Below, in pieces: positions 1-7,906 of a stretch of 64,000 nucleotides of DNA. A program made the position numbers and the translations under genes. Under the pieces are notes generated by a model that did no database searches, had not been told where the DNA came from, and saw only the letters and a program-made list of their open reading frames with translations. Location: the NCBI RefSeq assembly GCF_002355735.1, contig NZ_AP014879.1, positions 930,001 to 994,000 of the forward strand. Direction: 5' to 3'. This DNA is from Sulfuricaulis limicola. GTDB lineage: Bacteria > Pseudomonadota > Gammaproteobacteria > Acidiferrobacterales > Sulfurifustaceae. The stretch's first letter is position 1, and every line of letters begins with the position of its first letter.

Positions 1-93
1 TCCGATGGACAAAATAAGCAGGGCAACCAGCACCTCGACCAGGGAGAAGCCCTGGTTTTGCGAGGCGATGCCAGTTTTTTTCTCTGGTATCAT
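1..93 (-). CDS. pilV: PilV-like type IV prepilin, N-terminus only (cut by window edge)
   Basis: On the minus strand the reading frame starts with ATG at 93 and runs off the window at position 1. The 31 visible residues contain a class III prepilin signal: a short polar leader ending in QNQG, then FSLVEVLVALLILSIG, with Glu at mature position 5. This is the standard signal for cleavage by PilD and for pilin-like helix packing. It starts 10 bp after the stop of the fimT-like gene, so the two are probably co-transcribed, as minor pilin genes usually are. PilV is preferred because FSLVEVLVALLILSIG is the usual PilV start, but another minor pilin (PilW, PilX) cannot be excluded from the N-terminus alone. 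Confidence 0.75.
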   Translation of the reverse strand, partial: MIPEKKTGIASQNQGFSLVEVLVALLILSIG

Positions 94-103
94 GAAATGG
101 CTC

Positions 104-712
104 TCAGCAAGTACCGCTGGAAACGGATGTTTGGCCGACGACTGTAATGTCGATCATGCGGGTTTGATTCCGTTTTGGATCGCAAACTGTAAATTTGTAG
201 GTGTATGTCTGCGAAGAAAAGGCGCCGCTTTTGCTGAATGTCATCGTATCGATGGAAGATGTTGTGTTGGTGCCGGTATCGGTACGCGTTCCCGATAAAG
301 TGTTGTTTCCGGTTAGCGCCTCATGGGCTTTCATTACGACGTTGTTGCCTGCGGTGCAGCCAGAGGGATCCCCTGTCGGACAGACGTAATAAACCAGCCA
401 GCCGCTGGCCCAGTTGCCACTAACGGTGCATCCAGTGCCTGACGTAGACGCACAGATACCCGCGTTTACATTTCTTTTTATGGCCTCACTTCTTGCAAGA
501 CTTATATCGGCCAGTAAATCGTTGACTTGTGTGGTCAGGCGGTTGCTGGAGACAAACTTTTGCATGCTGGGACCCGCCAAGGCCGCTAAAATCCCTGCAA
601 CCGTTAAGACAATGATCAATTCAACCATCGTTAAACCACGGTTTCTGACAAAAGGTATATTCCAGCTGATGAAAGGACTTATCGCCGATTTCTTTGAGCA
701 GACGAACGGCAT
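104..712 (-). CDS. fimT: GspH/FimT-family minor pseudopilin
   Basis: Type IV pilus or type II secretion minor pilin. The minus-strand protein has the prepilin motif RNRG|LTMVELIIVLTVAGILAAL followed by a GspH/FimT-like globular domain (NRLTTQVNDLLADISLARSEAIKRN, then a Cys-containing beta-rich part with GTGCTVSGNWASGWLVY). Start choice is uncertain. The open frame extends upstream to 835, with ATGs at 778 and 712, but a long leader before the G|L cleavage site is unlikely, so the nearest ATG (712, 26-residue leader) is given; none has a good ribosome binding site. It lies directly upstream of the pilV-like gene in the same orientation. It is core genome, outside the islands. Confidence 0.8.
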   Translation of the reverse strand: MPFVCSKKSAISPFISWNIPFVRNRGLTMVELIIVLTVAGILAALAGPSMQKFVSSNRLTTQVNDLLADISLARSEAIKRNVNAGICASTSGTGCTVSGNWASGWLVYYVCPTGDPSGCTAGNNVVMKAHEALTGNNTLSGTRTDTGTNTTSSIDTMTFSKSGAFSSQTYTYKFTVCDPKRNQTRMIDITVVGQTSVSSGTC

Positions 713-1082
713 ATTCAGGCAGATAAAAGGATGTACCTTCTGAATGGCGCGTCCTGGCTTGTGAATTTCGTTACGCATGATCAGTTCAAATAGTGCCTGA
801 AAAACCCGGATAAACTGAAATTTAGAATGCCTCAAGGACTTAAGTCTAATCGCGCATCAGCTATCCGCAATTGCCGCAAATTGTCATCAAATTGTCTGAT
901 TCCTTCACATTGCTGTCAGATCGGTATTTACTGAGTATTGACGAATGGTCACAAAAGACAGATGAGCGGTATATATATTTTTATATTTTCATGAACATAA
1001 CCGGCATATTTTTATGATTTTTATATGCAATCTGGCACGTCATTGAGGATTGGTAAAAATTAGACTTCGCTTATATCGTTAT

Positions 1083-1097
1083 TTATAATTGTTCTAA
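1083..1097 (+). promoter_or_regulatory. PerR/Fur-like box overlapping the fur-family start
   Basis: TTATAATTGTTCTAA directly precedes the ATG at 1098. It matches the PerR/Fur-type 7-1-7 inverted repeat (TTATAAT-N-ATTATAA) at 12 of 14 arm positions. The surrounding 850-1097 stretch is AT-rich and otherwise without a recognisable gene. An autoregulatory operator is the simplest reading, but its position right on the start codon means either a leaderless message or use of the second ATG at 1107. Confidence 0.4.
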
Positions 1098-1523
1098 ATG
1101 AATGCAATGTCACATCCTGAATCAGAAGCGGAAATAGTTTCACTTCTGCGTAACCATGATATATACCCTACAACGCAAAGGGTGATTATCGCGCGCCTGC
1201 TGTTCGAAAAGTGTACCCATCTGTCGGCAGAGGATGTGTTCCGTCTGGTCAACGCGGACAATCGTCACGTTTCCAAAGCCACGGTTTACAACACGCTCGG
1301 CCTACTGGCAGAGAAAGGCGTGGTCCGGGAAGTGATTGCCGATCCCACGCGGATTTTCTACGACCCGAACACACAGCCGCACCACCATTTTTTCGATGTC
1401 GCCACCGGCGAGCTGACGGACATCAGCGCAGATCAAATACAGGTCAGCAGTTTGCCGCCGTTGCCGCCGGGTGCCCGGCTCGAAGGGGTGGATGTTATCG
1501 TGCGTTTGCGTCCCGCCAAGTAA
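1098..1523 (+). CDS. Fur-family (PerR/Irr-like) transcriptional regulator
   Basis: A 141-residue metal-dependent repressor of the Fur superfamily. The N-terminal half is the winged helix (ILRNHDIYPTTQRVIIARLLF then VSKATVYNTLGLLAEKGVVREV, the recognition helix). The C-terminal half is the dimer/metal domain with the HHHFFD motif at about residues 95-100. The C-terminal CxxC zinc pair of classical Fur and PerR is absent, so it resembles the shorter Irr/PerR-like branch. No strong ribosome binding site is visible before 1098; the ATG at 1107 is an alternative start. It stands alone between the pilin genes and tRNA-Thr. Iron, peroxide or haem sensing cannot be told apart by sequence alone. Confidence 0.85.
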   Translation: MNAMSHPESEAEIVSLLRNHDIYPTTQRVIIARLLFEKCTHLSAEDVFRLVNADNRHVSKATVYNTLGLLAEKGVVREVIADPTRIFYDPNTQPHHHFFDVATGELTDISADQIQVSSLPPLPPGARLEGVDVIVRLRPAK

Positions 1524-1601
1524 TTCTGCCTTGCCGGCAGTGCCGCGGTTGGTTCAGCCGGAAGAACCGCTTATACTTCGGCCCGTTTCAAAATAACCCA
1601 G

Positions 1602-1677
<76 letters not shown>

Positions 1678-1724
1678 TAATCAATGACTTACGCGCGTTT
1701 TTATTTGGCGCTGTCTAATATTTG

Positions 1725-1743
1725 TTGGACAATTATTGGACAG
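1725..1743 (+). promoter_or_regulatory. Candidate integrase arm-type repeats, left end
   Basis: TTGGACAATTATTGGACAG contains two direct TTGGACA repeats 10 bp apart just inside the left attachment site. TGTCCAA and TTGGACAA copies also occur in both right ends (25156-25230 and about 63070-63146). A degraded version (TTAGATAATTATTAGACAG) lies at the left end of island B. The arrangement fits arm-binding sites for a tyrosine recombinase; this is inference. Confidence 0.4.
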
Positions 1744-2022
1744 TTATCGGAAAGCGACGGGGTTCACGCGCCGAAGCAACTGACAAACGCGTTTCGTTGT
1801 GCGTGGGTCATCGTGCCCCAGTAGATCCTGCGCGTTTTCCAGCTCGCTTCCCGCCTTCGCGCGCAGGTCATGGAAGGTAAAGCTCTGTTCGAGGACCTTG
1901 TCCTTGATTGCCTTGGCCATCAGCTTTTGCCAAGCGGTCGAGAAACCATCGAGCGTGTAGTGGCCCCCGCGATAGTCTCGAGGTTTCGAGCAGATTGACC
2001 AAATTCTTTTTCCAAGAATCAT
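1744..2022 (-). pseudogene. Tyrosine recombinase (integrase) C-terminal remnant
   Basis: The 92-codon minus-strand frame reads FTFHDLRAKAGSELENAQDLLGHDDPRTTKRVCQLLRRVNPVAF. This is recognisable as the C-terminal catalytic part of a phage-type integrase: the HDLRAK box and the LLGHDDPRTTKRV box. The position where the nucleophilic tyrosine is expected (RVYQRR in relatives) reads Cys, and the N-terminal two thirds are missing. It lies next to the tRNA attachment site, as integrase genes of such islands do, so it is the dead integrase of island A. Confidence 0.8.
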
Positions 2023-2111
2023 TCACTCAGGAGCCAGTTCAATCAGCGAGTATAGATGTTAACTGGCCTCTGCTGTTTAGCGTGGCCAATTCTGTAAATC
2101 CGCCTGTGAGA

Positions 2112-2492
2112 TCGGAGCCGCAAATCGGGGATTCACTGTTCCGCATCCACCGGGACACGTGATTTTCTGGTGCTAAGAGCCCCTACAAGACTTATGTCGG
2201 TATCCGTTTCCGGGACGGCGACACTATGACGTCCTCGAAATGCACCGGGCCGCTCTTCTACGTCGAGTTTGATACGACAAGTCTGCGGCTGGGCGTTGGC
2301 GTGAAGGAGTTCGACAACGCGACGCTTGCGGCGTATCGCCATGCGGTGGCAAACAGGCGAGCGGCCAAGGTACTCGGCGACAGTGTCGATAAGGCTCGGT
2401 TTTACAAGTCGGGACCAGAAACTGTGCAAGACGCTACGGCGCGGCGCAGCTGCTTCGTGAAGGTTACGCGCGCAATCGCACGGGTCCACTGA
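2112..2492 (+). pseudogene. DUF2461-family protein remnant with in-frame stop
   Basis: The frame reads EPQIGDSLFRIHRDT, then TGA at 2160-2162, then FSGAKSPYKTYVGIRFRDG and, further on, GPLFYVEFDTTSLRLGVGVKEFDNATLAAYRHAV. This is the order of DUF2461/TIGR02453 proteins (FRIHRDTRFSKDKSPYKT, then the F/YVE...GVG part). The stop replaces the Arg/Lys codon of the RDT[RK]F motif, and the N-terminus is missing. A related, further decayed segment exists at 25729-25828, so this piece belonged to the ancestral island end. Confidence 0.65.
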
Positions 2493-2660
2493 ATTGTTCG
2501 GAAGCCCGCGCCTTCTCAAAAGTAGTACCGCACGCACAGTTCGATCCGGCGGTAGTTCTATTTTCGCCAAACTGGGTGAGCCACGCGCCCTCGGGAAAGA
2601 ACAAGCGCGCCGACGCAGATTGAGAATTTCGGGAAGACGGGCTTTCCATCGCTTGCCGGT

Positions 2661-2690
2661 TTGACAACCTTGTCAATGCTAGGCTATGGT
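2661..2690 (+). promoter_or_regulatory. Promoter with palindromic -35 region before the czc-like operon
   Basis: TTGACA at 2661-2666 and TATGGT at 2685-2690 are separated by 18 bp and lie just before the ATG at 2699. The -35 box is part of the inverted repeat TTGACAA-CC-TTGTCAA (2661-2676), a plausible operator for a metal-responsive regulator. The predicted transcript start would leave almost no leader. No regulator gene sits next to it. Confidence 0.45.
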
Positions 2691-2698
2691 CGTCCACC

Positions 2699-3025
2699 AT
2701 GAAATGGATTGCCAGAATCCTGCTCCTGTTCGTTTTGTTCACGTCGGTTGCCACGGCGTGGGACAGCGACAATTGCGGGCAGGACCTCGTGTTCGATTCG
2801 GCCGGCGCCGCTCAGGGCCACGACAACGGATCGTCGTCCGGCAACTTCAATGATCTTTGCGGCCATTGCGGTCATATGGGGTCGCATCTGCTCGGTTATG
2901 TCGCGAGCACCCCGTTCGCCGTTTTCTACGCCGACCGTGCGTGGCAGGACCGTTCCGCGACCGTTTCTCCCAAACCTTCCTTAAATCCACTTTTCCGTCC
3001 TCCCCGTAACTCCTTCGCCGCCTGA
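2699..3025 (+). CDS. Small secreted CzcI-like protein
   Basis: 108 residues with a clear Sec signal peptide (MKWIARILLLFVLFTSVATAW) and a short mature part holding a Cys/His cluster, DLCGHCGHMGSH, at about residues 53-64. Small periplasmic proteins of this kind (CzcI/CopL type) commonly precede RND or copper resistance operons; their role is poorly defined but thought to be regulatory or metal-binding. It is the first gene of the czcC-czcA-DUF3240-ATPase unit. Three other proteins of similar size and build occur in the window (10428, 27628, 32480). The family name rests on architecture and context rather than a diagnostic domain. Confidence 0.6.
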   Translation: MKWIARILLLFVLFTSVATAWDSDNCGQDLVFDSAGAAQGHDNGSSSGNFNDLCGHCGHMGSHLLGYVASTPFAVFYADRAWQDRSATVSPKPSLNPLFRPPRNSFAA

Positions 3026-3105
3026 GTATTGAACCCGGTCATCCGCCGCGGCCATTGCCGCGCGGCTGTCATCCGGAATAAATCGGTTGAGTGCGAGGAG
3101 TTGTC

Positions 3106-4470
3106 ATGGATTTCCATGCATTTTTTTTGACGTTGCGCCCGAGCTTGAGGCCGGATCAGAAGCTATTTTCCAAAAAGCCGGGAACTTTTTTTCATAAATC
3201 AGTTATGACCAAGGCTTGCCGGCTGCTGCCCGCGGGCCTGTTGTTAATGTTTGTGCCGCTTGTGACTCTGGCGCAAGACGATATCTGGAGCCTGGAGTCC
3301 GCCATCCAGCGCGCCCTGGAAATCGCCCCCGAAATGCGCGCCGCCGAAGCCGATGCACAGGCGCTCCAAGGTGAGCTGACACAAGTGGGTTCCTGGCCCA
3401 ATCCCACGATCGATCTGCGCGCCGATGACAGGCTCGGCCAGGAGGACGGCCGCGGCGGCACGGACTTCACGCAACTGGCGCTTTCCCAGCCGTTGCCGCT
3501 GCGGCGCGTAGCGCGTGAGCGCGCGGTGGCTGAATCGCGGCTCGCCGGTGCCGAAGAGAACCGCCGCCTGCGGCGGCTGGAGCTGGAGCGCGCGACCGCG
3601 CAGGCGTTTCATGATCTGCAACTGGCGCAGGCCAGGCTCGATGTCGCGCAGGCGCGGCTGAAGGAGACCGAAGGCTATCCTGGCGGCGCCAAGGGCGCGC
3701 GCGACCGGCTGGTGCGTTATCTCGCGCCGCTGGAGCGTGCGCGTCTGGCCATCCTGCGCGAGGAGACGAACCAGGCCGTCATCGCCGCCGAACGCGAGCG
3801 CGAGCAGGCGCTGATCGCGTTTCGCGCGCGGCTCGCGCTGCCGGCGGATGCCGCGGCCGAGACAACGCCGTTCGGGGAACCGCCCACGCCAGCCGCGCTC
3901 GAAACGCTGGCGCGCAATCTCGACAACCATCCCGCGCTCGCCGCCGCGCGCAAGGAATACGAAGCCGCCGAGGCCAACATCGCGGCGGCGCAGTCGCAGC
4001 GCTTCGCCGATCCGGCGTTGAACCTGTTTCGCGAGCGCGACATTCTCGCCGGCGCCCGGCGCGACGTCACCGGCGTGGGCTTGAGCGTGCAGGTACCGCT
4101 GTGGAACACCAATCCCGGTATTGTGGACAAGGCCAGGGCCGAGGCTCTGGGTGCGCGCACGGACTATGAAATCACCGCACGCGAGGCGCGCGTGCGCCTG
4201 GACCAGGCGTACACCGAACTCACGCGCGCGCTGGTGCAGGTGCAGCGCCTGCGCGTCAGCCTGCTCGAACCGGCGCAGCGCTTGAACGACCTGGCGCGCC
4301 GAAGCTTCGCCGCGGGCGAGGCGAGCGTGCTCGCGCTCATCGACGCCGCCAACAGCTATTTCGACGCCCAAACGCGTTACGTGGAACTGCTGGCGCGAGC
4401 TCAGGCGGCGCAGGCCGGGTTGCGGCTGGCCGCCGGGCAGTCGCTGTTGAGCGGGGAGGGGCGGCCATGA
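3106..4470 (+). CDS. czcC: Outer-membrane efflux protein of an RND metal pump (CzcC/TolC family)
   Basis: Trimeric outer-membrane channel subunit of a heavy-metal efflux system. The mature part shows the TolC-family repeat pattern: ALEIAPEMRAAEADAQALQGELTQVGSWPNPTIDLRADD and a second repeat NHPALAAARKEYEAAEANIAAAQSQRFADPALNL, with long amphipathic helices between. ATG 3106 has an AGGAG seven bases upstream, but the signal peptide (MTKACRLLPAGLLLMFVPLVTLAQ) starts at the internal ATG 3205, so either start is possible. It overlaps czcA by 4 bp (ATGA). No periplasmic adaptor (CzcB) gene follows or precedes it. Confidence 0.85.
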   Translation: MDFHAFFLTLRPSLRPDQKLFSKKPGTFFHKSVMTKACRLLPAGLLLMFVPLVTLAQDDIWSLESAIQRALEIAPEMRAAEADAQALQGELTQVGSWPNPTIDLRADDRLGQEDGRGGTDFTQLALSQPLPLRRVARERAVAESRLAGAEENRRLRRLELERATAQAFHDLQLAQARLDVAQARLKETEGYPGGAKGARDRLVRYLAPLERARLAILREETNQAVIAAEREREQALIAFRARLALPADAAAETTPFGEPPTPAALETLARNLDNHPALAAARKEYEAAEANIAAAQSQRFADPALNLFRERDILAGARRDVTGVGLSVQVPLWNTNPGIVDKARAEALGARTDYEITAREARVRLDQAYTELTRALVQVQRLRVSLLEPAQRLNDLARRSFAAGEASVLALIDAANSYFDAQTRYVELLARAQAAQAGLRLAAGQSLLSGEGRP

Positions 4471-7400
4471 TTACCGCGCTGATCCGGTTTTCGCTGATCC
4501 AGCGACTGATGGCGCTGTTGTTCGCCGTAGGGCTCACCGCCGGCGGATTGTGGGCCTTCAAGGCCCTGCCGATCGACGCCTTCCCCGACATTTCGCCGCC
4601 GCAGGTGCAGGTGATCGTGAAGGCCCCGGGGCTGGCACCCACCGAGGTCGAATCGCGCATCACCTTCCCCATCGAGATGGAGATGCAGGGCATCCCGAAC
4701 CAGAAGATCCTGCGCTCGACCACCAAGTACGCCTTGAGCAACATCGTCATCGACTTCGAGGACGGCACTGACATCTACTGGGCGCGCCAGCAGGTGAGCG
4801 AGCGCCTGACCCAGGCGCGCGAGGCGCTGCCCGCGGGTGCCGAGGTCGTGCTCGCGCCGATCTCCACGCCCCTGAGCGACATCTTCATGTACCGCGTCCA
4901 GGGCGAGGGCTACAGCCACAGCGAGCTGCGCACGCTCCAGGACTGGGTGATCCGCCTGCGGCTGCGCGCCGTGAACGGGGTGGCCGACGTCAATTCGCTC
5001 GGCGGCTTCGTGCGCGCCTTCGAGGTGCAGCCCGACCCACGCCGGCTCGCGGCGCAGGGTCTCTCCATCGACGATCTCAAGCATGCCATCGAGCGTAACA
5101 ACCGCAACGCCGGCGGCGACCGCATCAACCGCGAGAACAGCATGCTGCTGGTGCGAACGCTGGGACAGTTGCGCGACGCCGACGACATCCGACGCATCAC
5201 CGTGGTCACGCGCAGCGGCACGCCGGTGCGCGTCAACGACGTGGCCAGCGTGCGCGAGGGATCGTTGGTGCGCTACGGCGGGGTGACCGCCGACGGCCAG
5301 GGCGACGTCGTCACGGGACTGGTGCTGCTGCGCGTCGGCGCCAACAGCCGCACGGTGGTCGAGGCTGTCAAACAGGAGCTCGCCCGCCTGGCGCCGACGC
5401 TCCCCAAGGGCGTGACCATCGAGCCGTTCTACGACCGCGCCGATCTCATCAACGCCGCCGTGCTCACGGTGGAGAAGGCGCTTGGCGAGGCGGTGTTGCT
5501 CGTGGTCCTGGTGCTGATCGTGCTGCTCGGCAACCTGCGCGCGGCGCTGACCGTGGCGTTGATCCTGCCGCTGTCGGTGCTGTTCACCTTCATCATGATG
5601 AATGCCTTCGGCGTGACGGCCAATCTCATGTCGCTCGGGGGGCTCGCCATCGCCATCGGCATCCTGGTGGACGCGGCGGTTGTGGTGGTGGAGAACATCC
5701 ACACCCAACTCGCCCGCGCGCCCAAGGGCGTGAGCCGGCTGCATCTGGTGTTCCGCGCCGTGACCGAGGTCGCCACCCCGGTGCTGTCCGGCATTCTCAT
5801 CATCGCCATCGTGTTCTTGCCGCTGTTCTCGCTGACCGGCCTCGAGGGGCGGCTGTTCGCGCCGCTCGCGCTCACCATCGTGTTCGCGCTGCTGGGCTCG
5901 CTGCTGCTCTCTCTGACCGTGATCCCGGTGCTCGCGAGTTTTCTCATGCGCGAAGGCGGGTCGCACAAGGAGGATCGCGTGCTGGCGGCCATCAAGCGCG
6001 TCTACCTGCCGGCGATGCGCTGGGCGCTGGCCCATCGCAAGACCGCGGTCGGCGGCGCGCTGATCGCGCTCGTTTTCGCCACGGCCCTGTTCCCCTTCAT
6101 CGGCAAGGAGTTCATGCCGGTGATGGACGAGGGCCAGACCGTGGTCAACCTGGAAAAAGCCTCGGACATCTCGCTCGAGGCCTCGCTCGCCCTGGATGCG
6201 CCGGTCCAGAAGGCGGTCCTGGAAATCCCGGAGGTCACCGGCATGATCTGCCGCAGCGGCGCGGACGAGCTGCGCCTCGACCCGATGGGCTTCTACCAGA
6301 CCGACTGCTTCCTGCGGACCAAGCCACGCGAGGAATGGGGCTACGGGCTGGAGACGCTGCACGAAAAGCTGCGCGCAAAACTCGAGCCCTTCGCGAAAGA
6401 CGAAGTCGAGCATGGCTTCAGCCAGCCGATCGACATGCGCGTCTCGGAGATGCTCTCCGGCGTGCGCGCCGACGTGGCCATCAAGCTGTTCGGCGACGAC
6501 TTCGCGGTGCTGGAGGAGAAGGCCGGGCAGATCGAGGAGATCGTCCAGCGCACGCCCGGGGCGAGCGACGTGTTCCGCGCGCGCCTCTCCGGCCAGGGCT
6601 ATCTCACGGTGGATATCAAATCGGAGCAGCTCGCGCGCTACGGTCTCAATAACGAGGACGTGAACGACGTCGTGGAAACCGCTGTCGGCGGCAGGGTCGT
6701 GACAGAGGTGATCGAAGGCAACCGCCGCTTCGGCGTGCTGCTGCGCTACCCCGAGCCGGCGCGTACCTCGCCCGCCGACATCGAGCGGTTGCTCATCAAG
6801 ACCGTGGGCGGCGCCATGGTGCCGCTCGGCATGGTCGCGAAGATCACCGAAGTCGATGGGCCGGTGTTGATCCAGCGCGAGCTGGCGCGGCGTTACGTGG
6901 CGACGCGCACCAACGTCGAGGGGCGCGACGTGGTGAGCTTCGTCGAAGACCTCAAGGCGGCGATCGAGCGCGAGGTGCAACTGCCACAGGGCTACTACAT
7001 CGACTATGGCGGCCAGTTCGAGAACCAGCAGCGCGCCGCCGCGCGCCTGGGCGTGGTGGTGCCGGTGGCGATCGCGCTCATCTTCTTCATGCTGTTTTCC
7101 ACGTTCCGCTCGGTGCGCCAGGCGGGGCTCATCATACTTAATATCCCGTTCGCCCTGATCGGCGGCGTTGTGAGCTTGTTCGCCTCGGGGCTGTATCTCT
7201 CGGTGCCAGCCTCGGTAGGCTTCATCACGCTGTTCGGCGTGGCGGTGCTGAACGGCGTGGTGATGGTGGCGTATTTCAACCAGCTGCGCGAGGCCGGGCA
7301 CACGGTGCTGCAGGCGGTGCAGGAGGGCGCGGAACGACGATTGCGCCCCGTGCTCATGACCGCGCTCATCGCGAGCTTGGGGCTCGTGCCGATGCTACTT

Positions 7401-7565
7401 GCCACCGGCCCGGGTTCGGAGCTGCAACGGCCGCTCGCAGTAGTGGTGATCGGCGGCCTCTTCACCTCGACACTGTTGACGCTCGTACTGCTGCCGACGC
7501 TCTATGCCTGGCTGGAAGGCCGCGCCGAGCGCAGGTTGAAACGGGCCAAAGGAGAATCGCCATGA
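4467..7565 (+). CDS. czcA: Heavy-metal efflux RND transporter, CzcA/CusA family
   Basis: 1032-residue inner-membrane proton/metal antiporter. It begins with the HME-RND start (MITALIRFSLIQRLMALLFAVGLTAGGLWAFKALPIDAFPDISPPQVQV) and has two large periplasmic loops and 12 expected membrane segments. The TM4 motif is AIAIGILVDAAVVVVEN, keeping the Asp and Glu of the proton relay but with Ala where CzcA has its first Asp, so it is closer to the CusA-like arrangement. DPMGFYQTDCFLRTKP is the HME porter-domain signature. Metal specificity (Cu/Ag versus Zn/Co/Cd) cannot be settled by eye. It overlaps czcC upstream and the DUF3240 gene downstream by 4 bp each, so translation is coupled. Confidence 0.92.
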   Translation: MITALIRFSLIQRLMALLFAVGLTAGGLWAFKALPIDAFPDISPPQVQVIVKAPGLAPTEVESRITFPIEMEMQGIPNQKILRSTTKYALSNIVIDFEDGTDIYWARQQVSERLTQAREALPAGAEVVLAPISTPLSDIFMYRVQGEGYSHSELRTLQDWVIRLRLRAVNGVADVNSLGGFVRAFEVQPDPRRLAAQGLSIDDLKHAIERNNRNAGGDRINRENSMLLVRTLGQLRDADDIRRITVVTRSGTPVRVNDVASVREGSLVRYGGVTADGQGDVVTGLVLLRVGANSRTVVEAVKQELARLAPTLPKGVTIEPFYDRADLINAAVLTVEKALGEAVLLVVLVLIVLLGNLRAALTVALILPLSVLFTFIMMNAFGVTANLMSLGGLAIAIGILVDAAVVVVENIHTQLARAPKGVSRLHLVFRAVTEVATPVLSGILIIAIVFLPLFSLTGLEGRLFAPLALTIVFALLGSLLLSLTVIPVLASFLMREGGSHKEDRVLAAIKRVYLPAMRWALAHRKTAVGGALIALVFATALFPFIGKEFMPVMDEGQTVVNLEKASDISLEASLALDAPVQKAVLEIPEVTGMICRSGADELRLDPMGFYQTDCFLRTKPREEWGYGLETLHEKLRAKLEPFAKDEVEHGFSQPIDMRVSEMLSGVRADVAIKLFGDDFAVLEEKAGQIEEIVQRTPGASDVFRARLSGQGYLTVDIKSEQLARYGLNNEDVNDVVETAVGGRVVTEVIEGNRRFGVLLRYPEPARTSPADIERLLIKTVGGAMVPLGMVAKITEVDGPVLIQRELARRYVATRTNVEGRDVVSFVEDLKAAIEREVQLPQGYYIDYGGQFENQQRAAARLGVVVPVAIALIFFMLFSTFRSVRQAGLIILNIPFALIGGVVSLFASGLYLSVPASVGFITLFGVAVLNGVVMVAYFNQLREAGHTVLQAVQEGAERRLRPVLMTALIASLGLVPMLLATGPGSELQRPLAVVVIGGLFTSTLLTLVLLPTLYAWLEGRAERRLKRAKGESP

Positions 7566-7870
7566 AGAAACTGACGCTGATCGTGCACGCCGACGTCGAA
7601 CAGGCGCTGGCCGACGTCCTGCGCGGCATGGACCAGGTGACGGGATTCACGTTTACGCGTGTGGAGGGCCACGGCGCCCAGGACAGCCGTGATCCGGCGC
7701 TATCCGCGCGTGACCTCGTGGTCGGCTATACGCCGCACGTGCGCGTGGATATCGTGCTGGAGGAACAAGATGTGGATGGCGTGCTGGCGGCGCTGGAGCG
7801 AAGCCACTGCGGCATGACGGGGCGCTGCCTTTATTGGGTGACCAAAGTGGAACGGCACGGGCGCTTGTAA
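7562..7870 (+). CDS. DUF3240 family protein (PII-like companion of CzcA)
   Basis: 102-residue cytoplasmic protein with alternating beta-alpha-beta elements (KKLTLIVHADVEQALADVLRGMDQVTGFTFTRVEGHG, then VDIVLEEQDVDGVLAALERSHCGMTGRCLYWVTKVERHGRL). This is the DUF3240 layout, a ferredoxin-fold relative of PII and CutA proteins that is usually encoded directly after czcA-type genes. Two Cys and several His near the C-terminus could bind metal. The 4-bp overlap with czcA points to coupled expression. A sensing or regulatory role is inferred from the fold and context only. Confidence 0.8.
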   Translation: MKKLTLIVHADVEQALADVLRGMDQVTGFTFTRVEGHGAQDSRDPALSARDLVVGYTPHVRVDIVLEEQDVDGVLAALERSHCGMTGRCLYWVTKVERHGRL

Positions 7871-7906
7871 CCTCACCAATGTAGCCATAAAGGAGTCGTG
7901 ACACCC

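Noticed and set aside
2133-2570. Minus-strand 145-codon frame near the left end of island A
   Set aside because: It covers the DUF2461 remnant on the plus strand, which has clear family motifs; the minus frame has none.
4401-7301. 966-codon open frame on the minus strand opposite czcA
   Set aside because: Its composition (His/Arg/Gln/Gly repeats, no domain) is that of an antisense shadow of a GC-rich gene; czcA on the plus strand has full family motifs.
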